A stretch of DNA of 64,000 nucleotides, from positions 1 through 64,000 of the forward strand of contig CAXEUY010000003.1 of assembly GCA_963999645.1 (NCBI GenBank), read 5' to 3'. The notes under the pieces were generated by a model. The model did not search any database, was not told where the DNA came from, and saw nothing but the letters and a program-made list of their open reading frames with translations. Of this stretch, positions 25,943-35,500 are shown piece by piece; positions within the stretch are counted from its first letter, which is position 1, and each line of letters begins with the position of its first letter. The DNA is from MedAcidi-G1 sp002294285. Its GTDB lineage: Bacteria > Actinomycetota > Acidimicrobiia > Acidimicrobiales > MedAcidi-G1. Both the position numbers and the translations under genes were made by a program.

Positions 25943-26170
25943 CTGACTAAATCTAAAGAAGATGCAATTGTAATGGAAGGAACGGTTCTAGAACCGTTGC
26001 CTAATGCTATGTTTCGCGTTGAACTGGAAGAAAATGGGCACAAGGTTTTGGCCCATATCTCTGGAAAGATGAGAATGCATTACATTCGCATACTTCCTGG
26101 TGATCGTGTCCAGGTTGAATTGACTCCTTATGATTTGACCCGAGGTCGAATTACTTACAGGTATAAGTAG
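25943..26170 (+). CDS. infA: Translation initiation factor IF-1
   Basis: Binds the 30S A site during initiation. The OB-fold sequence [25 protein letters not shown]-type core, [19 protein letters not shown] and [11 protein letters not shown] is diagnostic. The first ATG (25973) would drop the conserved KEDAIV segment and gives only 65 residues. Extending upstream, the only reasonable initiator is CTG at 25943, seven bases after a perfect AAGGAG (25930-25935), giving 75 residues, close to the family's 72-73. I therefore call a CTG start; no ATG, GTG or TTG lies between the ribosome-binding site and 25973 in frame. Confidence 0.88.
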   Translation: [75 protein letters not shown]

Positions 26171-26178
26171 CAGAAATT

Positions 26179-26292
26179 ATGAAAGTAAGAACAAGTGTTA
26201 AGAGAATGTGTGAAAAGTGTCGAGTTATTAGACGTCATGGTCGTGTGCGTGTGATTTGTTCAAATCCACGTCACAAGCAGAGACAGGGTTAA
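26179..26292 (+). CDS. rpmJ: Ribosomal protein L36
   Basis: Smallest 50S protein, 37 residues, zinc-binding form: C11, C14, C27 and H32 are the ligands. MKVRTSVKRMCEKCRVIRRHGRV is canonical. It sits eight bases after infA and ahead of rpsM, its usual neighbours. Confidence 0.97.
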   Translation: MKVRTSVKRMCEKCRVIRRHGRVRVICSNPRHKQRQG

Positions 26293-26301
26293 GGAATAAT
26301 T

Positions 26302-26679
26302 ATGGCTCGTATTTCAGGTGTTGACATTCCAAGGGAGAAGCGTGTTGTAGTTTCCCTTACCTATCTGCATGGTATAGGTCGGACTGTTGCAGAAAATATT
26401 TGTGAAGCTGCAGGAGTCGATTTTTCTACTCGAGTAAAAGATCTTAGCGATGATGAAGTTGTAAGAATTCGTACTTTTATTGACGAGCAACTAACAGTAG
26501 AGGGTGACCTTCGACGTGAAGTTTCTCAGAATATCAAGAGAAAAATGGATATTGGTTGTTATGAAGGAATTCGTCATCGTCGTGGATTGCCAGTAAGAGG
26601 GCAGCGCACTCATACGAATGCACGAACTCGTAAAGGGCCAAAAAAGATAATTGCTAATAAGAAAAAGGTGATGAAGTAA
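26302..26679 (+). CDS. rpsM: Ribosomal protein S13
   Basis: 30S head protein contacting P-site tRNA and forming intersubunit bridges. MARISGVDIPREKRVVVSLTYLHGIGR and the C-terminal RHRRGLPVRGQRTHTNARTRKGP are conserved. At 125 residues it is standard. The AAGGAA site precedes the ATG. The final A of its stop... TAATG junction is shared with rpsK. Confidence 0.97.
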   Translation: MARISGVDIPREKRVVVSLTYLHGIGRTVAENICEAAGVDFSTRVKDLSDDEVVRIRTFIDEQLTVEGDLRREVSQNIKRKMDIGCYEGIRHRRGLPVRGQRTHTNARTRKGPKKIIANKKKVMK

Positions 26680-27062
26680 TGGCTACTTCCAGTTCTCGTC
26701 GAAGAGAGCGTAAAAATGTGCCGCATGGGGTCGCACATATAAAAAGTTCATTCAATAACACAATCGTTACTTTCACAGATCGAGCTGGAAATACTCTTGC
26801 TTGGGCGTCATCAGGAAATGTTGGGTTTAAAGGTTCACGTAAATCAACTCCTTTTGCTGCACAGATGGCAGCAGAACAGGCTGCACTTAGAGCAATGGAA
26901 CACGGAGTAAGAAAAGTCGATGTTGTTGTTAAGGGCCCTGGATCAGGTCGTGAAACTGCTATAAGAACTATTCAAAACACCGGTATAGAGGTAACAGGGA
27001 TTAAAGATGTGACGCCTGTTCCACACAATGGATGTAGACCACCGAAACGAAGGAGGGTCTGA
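26679..27062 (+). CDS. rpsK: Ribosomal protein S11
   Basis: 30S platform protein near the Shine-Dalgarno duplex. The GVAHIKSSFNNTIVTFTDRAGNTLAWASSGNVGFKGSRKSTPFAAQ block and the C-terminal VTPVPHNGCRPPKRRRV are diagnostic. The 127 residues are normal. One-base overlaps on both sides imply coupled translation with rpsM and rpsD. An AGGAGG near its 3' end serves rpsD. Confidence 0.98.
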   Translation: MATSSSRRRERKNVPHGVAHIKSSFNNTIVTFTDRAGNTLAWASSGNVGFKGSRKSTPFAAQMAAEQAALRAMEHGVRKVDVVVKGPGSGRETAIRTIQNTGIEVTGIKDVTPVPHNGCRPPKRRRV

Positions 27063-27679
27063 TGTCTAGGTATACGGGACCTAGAGCTCGAATTTCTCGG
27101 CGCTTAGGAACAAATATTTTTGGTACAAAAGGTGAAGTAATTGCTCTTGATAAGAGACCTTATCCGCCAGGTGACCATGGAAGATCCCGGCGTCGAGGTA
27201 ACCCTTCGGAGTATTTACTTCAGTTGCAGGAGAAGCAAAAAGCGAGACTCTCTTATGGTTTGTCTGAAAAGCAGTTTCGTAGCATTTATGCAGAAGCCAG
27301 TAGACGCGAAGGCGTGACAGGTGAAAATATGCTCAAATTTTTGGAACTTCGTTTAGATAATGCCGTTTATCGAGCAGGAATAGCTGCAACCAGACCACAA
27401 GCCAGGCAGCTAGTCAATCATGGCCACTTTGATGTAAATGGTAAGAGAGTTGATATTCCTAGTTATCGACTTCGTAAAGGCGATGTGGTTAGTCTTCGGG
27501 CTAAGGCTAAAAAAATGGTTTTAGTTCAATGGAATGTCGATGTACTCGACAGACAAGCACCAGCTTGGCTTCAAGTCGCTGATGATAATCATGAATTCAC
27601 TGTCATAGATTTACCATCACGCGACCAGATAGATATTCCAATACGAGAACAGCTCATTGTTGAGCTTTATAGCAAGTAG
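27062..27679 (+). CDS. rpsD: Ribosomal protein S4, zinc-free form
   Basis: Primary 16S rRNA-binding protein and, in E. coli, repressor of this operon. The YTGPRARISRRLG start has no CxxC zinc motif, so this is the C- form, unlike S14 and L36 here. RRRGNPSEYLLQLQEKQKAR and the S4 RNA-binding domain (LELRLDNAVYRAG, RQLVNHGHFDVNG) are intact. The 205 residues are usual. Confidence 0.97.
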   Translation: MSRYTGPRARISRRLGTNIFGTKGEVIALDKRPYPPGDHGRSRRRGNPSEYLLQLQEKQKARLSYGLSEKQFRSIYAEASRREGVTGENMLKFLELRLDNAVYRAGIAATRPQARQLVNHGHFDVNGKRVDIPSYRLRKGDVVSLRAKAKKMVLVQWNVDVLDRQAPAWLQVADDNHEFTVIDLPSRDQIDIPIREQLIVELYSK

Positions 27680-27685
27680 AGTTTC

Positions 27686-27700
27686 TGGGTTTTAAACCCA
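27686..27700. other. Palindrome between rpsD and rpoA
   Basis: TGGGTTTTAAACCCA is a 7+1+7 perfect inverted repeat in the 49-base rpsD-rpoA gap. It lacks the size and U-tract of a terminator; it may be a weak hairpin or a protein site, or chance. Confidence 0.3.
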
Positions 27701-27728
27701 AATTAAAGTAAAGATAGGGAGAGAAAAA

Positions 27729-28676
27729 ATGTTGGTGATGCAACGACCTAAGGTAGAAGAATTAGATTCATCAGAGTTAGGTGACAATTGTCTTCAGTTT
27801 TCTATAGGCCCATTAGAACCAGGTTTTGGACAAACACTGGGGAATTCTCTAAGGAGAACTCTTTTGTCATCAATTCCTGGTTCGGCAGTTACTCAGATCC
27901 GCTTTGATGATGCATTGCATGAGTTTGGAACAATCGAAGGAGTGGTTGAAGACGTAACAGACATAGTTTTGAACTTGAAAGACTTGGTTTTTCAAACCGA
28001 AAGTGATGAGCCAATCGCGATAACGGTAAATGTAGTAGGACCACAACAGGTTACAGGCGAATCTTTTGCTACAAATTCAGAAGTTGATGTTATTAACCCT
28101 GATTTGCATATTGCTACCGTTAATTCAAAAGCCAATTTAAGTTTTGAAGTAACAGTAGAGAAGGGTGTTGGATATCTATCTTCTGATCGGACTATTGGAG
28201 ATGGTGTTATTGGTGTTATACCTGTAGATGCACTTTTCTCACCCGTACGTAGGGTTTCTTTTGAAGTAGGGAATACTCGTGTTGATCAATCAACTGACTA
28301 TGACGAGCTAATTTTGAAAATTGAGACTGACGGTTCTTTAACACCAAGAGATGCCTTAGCTTCCGCAGGGAAGACTTTAGGATCCTTGATAGGCCTAGTT
28401 GAGAGTCTTGCTGAGGAAGAGGTACAAAGTCTAGAACTCACCGAGGCTGAATCTCCTGAGACAATCTCACCAGATATTGATCTACAGATCGAAGAACTTG
28501 AGTTATCTGAAAGACCACGTAATTGTCTAAAGAGAGCGCAAATTGACACTGTGGGACAGTTGCTAGAAAAATCTGCAGAAGATTTAATGACAATTACTAA
28601 TTTTGGTCAAAAGTCTTTGGATGAAATTTATGAGAAGCTAAATGCTAGAGGTTTGTCATTGAGGGTTAGGGGTTAG
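27729..28676 (+). CDS. rpoA: RNA polymerase alpha subunit
   Basis: Alpha subunit: the N-terminal domain dimerises and nucleates the core enzyme, while the C-terminal domain binds DNA upstream elements and activators. LEPGFGQTLGNSLRRTLLSSIPG is the classic N-terminal motif. After an acidic linker at about 235-250, the alpha-CTD runs from about 253 to 315 with LKRAQIDTVGQLLEKS and the helix-hairpin-helix. The 315 residues are standard. GGGAGAG precedes the ATG. Confidence 0.98.
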   Translation: MLVMQRPKVEELDSSELGDNCLQFSIGPLEPGFGQTLGNSLRRTLLSSIPGSAVTQIRFDDALHEFGTIEGVVEDVTDIVLNLKDLVFQTESDEPIAITVNVVGPQQVTGESFATNSEVDVINPDLHIATVNSKANLSFEVTVEKGVGYLSSDRTIGDGVIGVIPVDALFSPVRRVSFEVGNTRVDQSTDYDELILKIETDGSLTPRDALASAGKTLGSLIGLVESLAEEEVQSLELTEAESPETISPDIDLQIEELELSERPRNCLKRAQIDTVGQLLEKSAEDLMTITNFGQKSLDEIYEKLNARGLSLRVRG

Positions 28677-28678
28677 TA

Positions 28679-29032
28679 ATGCCTGCGACACCGAAGAAGG
28701 GCCGACGTTTTGGAGGTAGTTCTTCGCATCAAAAATCGATGATGGCGAATTTGGTTGCTTCTCTTATTGCAGCTGAGGCCATAACCACTACTGAAGCTAA
28801 AGCTAAAGCATTGAGACCAGTAGCTGAAAAAATCATAACTAAGGCGAAAAAAGGTGGTCTCCATAACCACAGACAAGTGGTGTCATTTCTTCGGGATCGT
28901 GAAATGGCAAGGAAACTTTTTGATGAGATAGGACCTAGGTACCAAGATAGAGCTGGCGGTTATACGAGAGTCATAAAAATTGGTCCGCGTCATGGTGACA
29001 ATGCTCCTATGGCCCGTATCGAACTTGTTTAA
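28679..29032 (+). CDS. rplQ: Ribosomal protein L17
   Basis: 50S protein at the tunnel exit. It carries the N-terminal GRRFGGSSSHQKSMMANLVASLI and C-terminal YTRVIKIGPRHGDNAPMARIELV blocks. At 117 residues it is the core form without the C-terminal extension seen in many actinobacteria. It starts two bases after rpoA. Confidence 0.97.
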   Translation: MPATPKKGRRFGGSSSHQKSMMANLVASLIAAEAITTTEAKAKALRPVAEKIITKAKKGGLHNHRQVVSFLRDREMARKLFDEIGPRYQDRAGGYTRVIKIGPRHGDNAPMARIELV

Positions 29033-29067
29033 TTCTTTTTTGTTTCAATCAGTTCATTTTTAGTTAA

Positions 29068-29814
29068 ATGCGAGTAAAGGCCAGAGTTGCTTATCTTGGA
29101 GTTGATTTCCATGGTTTTGCAGAAAATCCTGGTGTAACAAGTGTCGCCGGAGAGATAAATAAGGCAATTACTCTTGTAGCTGGTGAGCCCGTAAGTGTTA
29201 CATGTGCTGGGCGAACAGACAAAGGTGTTCATGCGGTAGGGCAAGTAGTTAGTTTTGATATTCCTGACCATATCTCATTGGAGAGACTGGCTTTATCTGT
29301 CAATAGTCAATGTGGACCATCAGTTTTATTTACTGATTTAGAAATTGTGGACAAAAATTTTGATGCAAGATTTAGTGCTGTTTCCAGAACTTATTCTTAC
29401 AGGATTTTAAATGGTAGAGATTTGGATCCGTTTCTTTCAGACCGTGCATGGCATATTTCTGATGAGTTGGATGTTGATTCGATGCAGAAAGCATCTAGTT
29501 ATTTAATTGGAGAACATGATTTCAGCTCTTTTTGTAAAAAACCTAAACTTAAATCAGGAGACACAGTTTCGTTAGTACGTCATGTTAATTCTGCAGAGTG
29601 GAATTCAATTAGTGAAACCGATTTATTTTTTGAGATTTGTGCCTCTTCTTTTTGTCATCAAATGGTTAGATCAATTGTTGGGACACTGGTAGATGTGGGA
29701 CTAGGTAAGATTCCTTGCGATGACATGCCTAGAATAATTACTCTTTCTGATAGACAAGCCGCAGGTAGAATAGCTCCTCCACATGGTTTGACCCTTTTAT
29801 CAGTGAAGTACTAA
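29068..29814 (+). CDS. truA: tRNA pseudouridine(38-40) synthase TruA
   Basis: Isomerises uridines 38-40 in the tRNA anticodon arm. The catalytic Asp is D51 in CAGRTDKGVHA. Later FDARFSAVSRTYSYRI and the FCHQMVRSIVGTLVDVG motif confirm the family. The 248 residues are typical. The gap to rplQ is 35 bases, T-rich, with no clear ribosome-binding site, so initiation may be modest. Its place between rplQ and rplM is common in actinobacteria. Confidence 0.96.
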   Translation: MRVKARVAYLGVDFHGFAENPGVTSVAGEINKAITLVAGEPVSVTCAGRTDKGVHAVGQVVSFDIPDHISLERLALSVNSQCGPSVLFTDLEIVDKNFDARFSAVSRTYSYRILNGRDLDPFLSDRAWHISDELDVDSMQKASSYLIGEHDFSSFCKKPKLKSGDTVSLVRHVNSAEWNSISETDLFFEICASSFCHQMVRSIVGTLVDVGLGKIPCDDMPRIITLSDRQAAGRIAPPHGLTLLSVKY

Positions 29815-29844
29815 AAGATATTTCTAGCTCTCCTTCGATTTGGG

Positions 29845-29873
29845 TTGCTGGCCAGTGAGACGCACCGTATCGT
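29845..29873 (+). promoter_or_regulatory. Putative promoter of rplM-rpsI
   Basis: TTGCTG (29845-29850), 17 bases, TATCGT (29868-29873), followed by TAAATAGCTGGG. The -10 is identical to the rplC and groES copies. A hairpin TGGGT (29882-29886)/ACCCA (29902-29906) follows in the leader. Confidence 0.6.
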
Positions 29874-29951
29874 TAAATAGCTGGGTTATGAGTTTTGATA
29901 TACCCAAAAAGTTTTATCGTTTTATTTAATTTCAAAACAAGAGGTACTTTT

Positions 29952-30707
29952 GTGTCTACATATACACCAAAAAAAGGTGACATTCAGAGATCGTGGCATG
30001 TTGTAGATGCTGATGGACTCATTTTGGGTCGTCTTGCTTCTGAAGTTGCAAAAATATTAAGAGGAAAGCATAAACCCATCTTTACTCCGCATCAAGACAC
30101 AGGAGATCATGTTGTAATTGTTAATGCAGACAAGGTTGTTCTGTCTGGTTCGAAGAGGGCTGACAAAAATATTTACAGTCATTCTGGTTATCCCGGTGGT
30201 TTGAAGACTAAAGCTTATGGAGACTTGTTGGCAGAAAAACCTGAAGAAGCCTTGAGAATAACTATTGGGGGGATGTTGCCCAAGAATCGTTTAGGCCGCC
30301 AGATGCTAACGAAGTTGAAAATTTATAGTGGTGGAGATCACCCTCATGAAGCTCAAAAGCCCCAACCATTGGAATTAGAACACACAAGATTGAGGGGACC
30401 GCAGGAGAAGAAATCAATTGAAGCCAAGTTGGATGATTCGGAACATGTTGAGTCTTCCAAAGAAAAAGTAGAACAAGAACATTCTGAGGTAAAGAGTGAT
30501 GAAATTTCAGAAAGTGGCTCTCTGGAGAGTTTGGGTTTAACTGGTGCACTTCTAAGCAATCTCGTTGCAAATGGAATTTCAACAACACAAGAACTTACAA
30601 ATAAAACAAGTGAAGACGTTTTGGGAATACCAAAAATAGGCCCCAAAGCTCTTGAGCAGATAATTTCTTGCCTAAAAGATAACGGTCTTTCACTCAAGGA
30701 AGTTTAG
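29952..30707 (+). CDS. rplM: Ribosomal protein L13 fused to an alpha-CTD-like domain
   Basis: Early-assembly 50S protein. I start it at GTG 29952, giving MSTYTPKKGDIQRSWHVVDA, the usual N-terminus, with AAGAGG just upstream; a longer in-frame start at 29895 is rejected. Residues 1-146 are a complete L13 (GRLASEVAKILRGKHKP, GDHVVIVNADKV, GMLPKNRLGRQML, YSGGDHPHEAQKP). About 40 acidic linker residues follow, then residues 190-251 align without gaps to the RpoA C-terminal domain encoded 1.8 kb upstream (20 identities in 61). Total length 251 against about 147 usual. The extra domain is a helix-hairpin-helix module of unknown role here. Confidence 0.95.
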   Translation: MSTYTPKKGDIQRSWHVVDADGLILGRLASEVAKILRGKHKPIFTPHQDTGDHVVIVNADKVVLSGSKRADKNIYSHSGYPGGLKTKAYGDLLAEKPEEALRITIGGMLPKNRLGRQMLTKLKIYSGGDHPHEAQKPQPLELEHTRLRGPQEKKSIEAKLDDSEHVESSKEKVEQEHSEVKSDEISESGSLESLGLTGALLSNLVANGISTTQELTNKTSEDVLGIPKIGPKALEQIISCLKDNGLSLKEV

Positions 30708-30718
30708 GGGAGAATACT

Positions 30719-31111
30719 ATGTCAGAGCTTTTGATCCAATCGACTGGTAGACGCAAAGAGTCTGTTGCCAGAGTTCGCCTTCGTGAAGGATCCGGTCGAA
30801 TTTTGATCAATGGCAGGACTGCAGATGAGTATTTTCCTTCCGAAACTCATCGCTTGATTTTTATGGAGCCCTTAAGAGTTACGGGCAGCGAGGGTGTTTA
30901 CGATATTGATGCGACTCTTAATGGTGGAGGAATCAGTGGTCAAGCTGGCGCACTTCGTTTGGGTATTGCACGTGCATTAGAAGAACTAGACCCCGAGAGG
31001 CGTAAGTCATTGAAACAGGCTGGTCTTTTAACAAGAGACTCTAGAAAGAAAGAGTCAAAGAAGTACGGTTTGAAAAAAGCTCGAAAAGCTCCTCAGTATT
31101 CAAAGCGATAG
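30719..31111 (+). CDS. rpsI: Ribosomal protein S9
   Basis: 30S head protein whose C-terminal tail reaches P-site tRNA. STGRRKESVARVRLREGSGRI, GGGISGQAGALRLGIARAL and the basic KKYGLKKARKAPQYSKR end are canonical, including the terminal Lys-Arg. The 130 residues are standard. GGGGAG precedes the ATG 11 bases after rplM, its usual partner. Confidence 0.98.
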   Translation: MSELLIQSTGRRKESVARVRLREGSGRILINGRTADEYFPSETHRLIFMEPLRVTGSEGVYDIDATLNGGGISGQAGALRLGIARALEELDPERRKSLKQAGLLTRDSRKKESKKYGLKKARKAPQYSKR

Positions 31112-31150
31112 CGACAACATAGGGACTTATTTTTCTCGTACGATTAGGTA

Positions 31151-32488
31151 ATGAATCTGATTTTTGGTACGGACGGGATACGTGGTCGTGTAGGTCGCGA
31201 CATTGATGAAATCAAGGTTTTGTCGTTAGGTATTGCATCATCTAAATATTTGAATACCAAAAAAATATTTTTAGGACGTGACACTAGAGAATCAAGTCTT
31301 GGTTTAGCTAAAGCTTTAAAAGAGGGTCTTACTCGTGGTGGTCTTGAAGTTGTTTCTCTCGGTATAGCCCCAACTCCAGAGATTGCACACATAGCTAGGG
31401 TAGAAAATGCAGGTGGAGCGGTGATTTCAGCTTCTCACAATTCCTGGGTAGATAATGGTGTGAAACTTTTTGGATCAGGTGGTTTGAAAATCTCTGATTC
31501 AGTTCAAGATTTAATTCAAATCGATTGGGAAAATGAACAACAAAAAAAACATGTGGTTGGAGAGTTAGATCTAGAAGATGAAAATGATGAACGTTGGATT
31601 AAATCAGTAATTTCTTCGGCTGAACCTGGTTGTTTTTCTGGTCTTAAAATTGTCTTGGATTGTGCAAACGGAGCAACCGTAAATAAGGCATCGGTGATAT
31701 TTCAAGAGCTTGGAGCAACAGTTGTCGAAGTTGGTTCGAATCCAGATGGCAGAAACATTAATGATAATTGTGGTAGCAACAATCCAGAAAATTTAAGAGA
31801 AAAAGTATTATCTAGTAGTGCGCATATAGGTTTTGCATTCGACGGAGATGGTGATCGAGTTATTGCAGCATCATCTGATGGTTCCATACTAGATGGTGAT
31901 TATTTATTGTTTATCTGCTCGGAAGACAGGTTTGATCGTGGGCTACTAAAAAATTCATCAGTAGTAATTACACCAATGGCTAATTTGGGTATGCGGGAAG
32001 CGTTTTATAATTTGGGGATTCCACTTCATGAGGTTTCTGTAGGCGATCGAAATATTTTGCAAGCTCTTGAAGAAAACAATTGGTTAATAGGCGGAGAGCA
32101 ATCAGGACATATAATTTTCAGGGATTTGTCAACGACTGGTGATGGTGTATTAACGAGTGTTCAGACACTATTAGCTTTGCTGAGAAAACACAGGTCGTCA
32201 GTTGAAGCATCGACAGTTTTCTCTAAAGTGCCTCAAGTTTTGATAAATGTTTTTGTGGAAAATGACGCTGAAAAGATTGTTGAAGAGATAAAAGATGAAG
32301 TAAATGTTGCATCCATGGAACTTGGAAAGGGTGGGCGAGTCTTAGTAAGACCTTCCGGCACAGAGCCCTTGGTAAGGGTAATGGTTGAAACCCGGGATTC
32401 TGCTTTGGCTAGCAGTATTGCTGAGCATCTTTCAGAGATCATTAAGCGGAAAGATGACTTGCTTTCTGCAGCCGCGAACAACACTTGA
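31151..32488 (+). CDS. glmM: Phosphoglucosamine mutase
   Basis: Converts glucosamine-6-phosphate to glucosamine-1-phosphate on the way to UDP-GlcNAc and peptidoglycan. The phosphorylated serine is S95 in ISASHNSW, the metal loop DGDGDR is at 231-236, and the phosphate-binding RPSGTEPLVRVMVE lies near the C-terminus. The 445 residues match GlmM rather than longer phosphoglucomutases. The glmS gene follows, so consecutive or converging steps are cotranscribed. Confidence 0.97.
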   Translation: MNLIFGTDGIRGRVGRDIDEIKVLSLGIASSKYLNTKKIFLGRDTRESSLGLAKALKEGLTRGGLEVVSLGIAPTPEIAHIARVENAGGAVISASHNSWVDNGVKLFGSGGLKISDSVQDLIQIDWENEQQKKHVVGELDLEDENDERWIKSVISSAEPGCFSGLKIVLDCANGATVNKASVIFQELGATVVEVGSNPDGRNINDNCGSNNPENLREKVLSSSAHIGFAFDGDGDRVIAASSDGSILDGDYLLFICSEDRFDRGLLKNSSVVITPMANLGMREAFYNLGIPLHEVSVGDRNILQALEENNWLIGGEQSGHIIFRDLSTTGDGVLTSVQTLLALLRKHRSSVEASTVFSKVPQVLINVFVENDAEKIVEEIKDEVNVASMELGKGGRVLVRPSGTEPLVRVMVETRDSALASSIAEHLSEIIKRKDDLLSAAANNT

Positions 32489-32564
32489 AAAAGAGATCGT
32501 AGAATATTAAGACGAGTTGCTTTTTATTTAAGGTCTAATTTGTTAGAGAAAGGAAGGGTGTTAA

Positions 32565-35500
32565 ATGTGCGGCATAATCGCTGTATTGAGGCGGCCTTCT
32601 AGTCGCGAAGTTCCTGATTTAGTAGGGCTTAACAATCTTTTAGATTCAATTACCAGCTCTCTTTCGATGGAAGATCTAAACACTCTTAAAAAACAGGTTG
32701 ACTCTTTGGATTTTGTTAATTCCCAACTAAAAGGACTTCCAGGTTTTTTAGCTCTTTTCCATAACGAAGGCCTAATAAGCCAAATTGAAAGAAATTTAGA
32801 AGACATTTCGGAATTTTTGACAAATCCTACTGACCTAATCTCTTTTTCTTCTGATGACGTTGAAGCTTTAAATAGTTCGTTAACCATGATGCGCGATCTC
32901 GTGTGGTCAATTAATAACGACCGAATTGGCTCATATAAAGGAGTAGTTGATTTGGTTTCAAAAAAGTTTGACACCAGTAGTCACGGTTTTTCTATTTTAT
33001 TATCTATACAACAGGCTCTTTCAGGGTTAGATCGATTAGAAGTGCGTGGCAGAGACTCTGCTGGTCTACAGATTTTGGTTTGGGATCATGATCTACACGA
33101 TGATGAAATACCAAGAGACCGTTTAAACGATCCGCTATTTCGCTCGGGTGCAATTCGAAAACTCAAAAATGGCTCTTTGCTCTTTGTTTATAAAGTTGCT
33201 TCCGAAATTGGGGATCTAGGCGATAATACGAAGTCATTAAGAGAATCGATACGTCGAGATGATCTATTAAGCAAGTGTTTGACTGGACAAAAAGTTAAAG
33301 CAAATATTATCGGTCATACCCGATGGGCTAGTGTTGGCATAATTTCTGAACCGAATGCTCACCCAGTTGAATCAAGTTCTACAGACGATTCAGTTGTCAC
33401 TATTGTGCAAAACGGTGACATTGATAATTATGCAGATCTAATCGCAAGTATGGAGTTAGAGATTCCTTCTGGGATCACTTCAGATGCCAGAGTGGTACCT
33501 GAAATTTGGAATAAAAATAAGAGTGCTGGAATCAAGCCAGATGAGTCTTTTATTAGAGCAGTAAGAGATTTTGAGGGGTCAGTGGCTATTGCTGGAGTAG
33601 ATGCCTCTCAACCTGAAAACATTTTTCTAGCAGTCAAGGGCAGCGGTCAGGCACTTTATGTTGGTTTATCTGAAGATGCATATTTAGTAGCAAGTGAACC
33701 TTATGGTTTAGTGGAAACGACAAATACTTATATCAGAGTTGACGGAGAGGAACTGATAAGTGGATCCAGTGAAAAAGGTCAGGTTGTGCAATTGGATTTT
33801 CATTCAGCAGGAACTCTTGAAGGTGTAGTCAGAAAATCGTATGCCTCTGAAAAAATTGATCTATGTGAACAGGATCTTTCACAAACTGAAATATGTACAC
33901 GAGATATAGACAGAGGTTCATACAAACATTACTTATTGAAGGAAATTGAGGAGTCACCTTCCTCTGTGAGGTCAACTCTTAGGGGCCGTTTAGTTAAGGA
34001 TTTGGAAAGCGGGAAGTTCACTGTCAAATTAGGCAATGAGACTCTTTCAGAAGAATTAAAACTTGATTTGAAATCCGGAAAAACAAAAAAAATCGTTGTA
34101 ATAGGACAAGGAACTGCTGCTGTAGCTGGGAAAGCGGTAGCAAATGCAATCTCAAAGCGATTGATCGAAACGGGTATAAACGTTAAAGCTAAACCTGCCA
34201 CTGAACTTTCTGCATTTGATTTATCATCTGATATGTCGGACACACTGGTAGTTGCCATCAGCCAGTCAGGAACCACTACGGACACTAATAGGACAGTTGA
34301 ATTAGTCAAAGCTAGAGGTGCAAAAGTGATTGCGATAGTGAATCGTCGTAATAGTGATTTGACTGATCGTGCAGATGGTGTCCTATATACATCTGATGGA
34401 CGTGATATTGAGATGAGTGTCGCTTCCACTAAGGCGTTTTATAGTCAAGTGGTTGCAGGTTATCTTTTAGCCTTCTCGCTATCTGAAGTTGTTTCTGTGA
34501 ATACAAGTTCAGAACAAGAAGAAATTCTTGATGCGCTTAATTCTTTACCTGAAGCTATGGAAGAGTTGCTAAAACTTCGCCAGCACATTTCGATTTTAGC
34601 AAATCGTCTTGCACCACCACACCGTCATTGGGCCGTGGTAGGAAGTGGTGGAAATGTTGTGGCAGCAGAAGAAATAAGAATAAAACTTTCTGAGCTTTGC
34701 TATAAGTCAATTGCTTCAGATGTTATTGAAGATAAAAAACATATAGATCTTTCTTCAGAACCGATGATTCTTGTTTGTGCTAATGGAATCAGAAGTTCGA
34801 TAGTCGATGATATAGCCAAGGAGGTGGCTATATTTCGAGCACATAAAGCTTCACCTATCGTGATAACAGATGCTTCACCAAGTAAATTCCCAGAGGCGCT
34901 TGATGTAATTTCTGTTCCAAGCACATATCATGATTTGGCCTTCATACTCTCTACTATGGCAGGGCATCTTTTTGGATATGAGGCTGCCTGCTCTATTGAT
35001 AGTCAAGCTCAACCTTTACGGATTGCTCATTCAGCAATTGAAAAACTAACGAATGACCGAATTACTGAACAGAGTGATTTTTCAAACGACGAATTATTTG
35101 ACTGTTTACATGAAGATATTTTGAAAGTTGCAAACTTCTTTTTTGATGAGTTGAGAAATGGCCGGTTAAATGGCCACTTAGAGGCATCAACCTCGGTTCG
35201 CTTAGCTTCGCTCTTGCGTTACTCTCTTGGTGAAGTACCACTTGATGTTTATCAAGTGGAGTTCGGAAGAGTCGGTACACCATCTTTGGTCATAGATGAG
35301 CTGGCTAAAACTCTTGTGTTGGCTATTGAAGAATTGACAAGACCAGTTGATGCAATAAAACATCAGGCCAAGACCGTTACCGTTGGGATTTCAAGAAGTG
35401 ATGAGAATCTTTTGGAAGTTGCCTTAGTTAAGGAGGTCCTTGGTGCAGGAACTTCACGTGACGCTCTTAGTTATGAGACTTTAAAACTTTTGGTCAGTTT

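Noticed and set aside
29895..29951. Longer N-terminus for L13 starting at 29895
   Set aside because: It overlaps the leader next to the promoter, has no ribosome-binding site, and the conserved L13 N-terminus begins at GTG 29952 behind AAGAGG.
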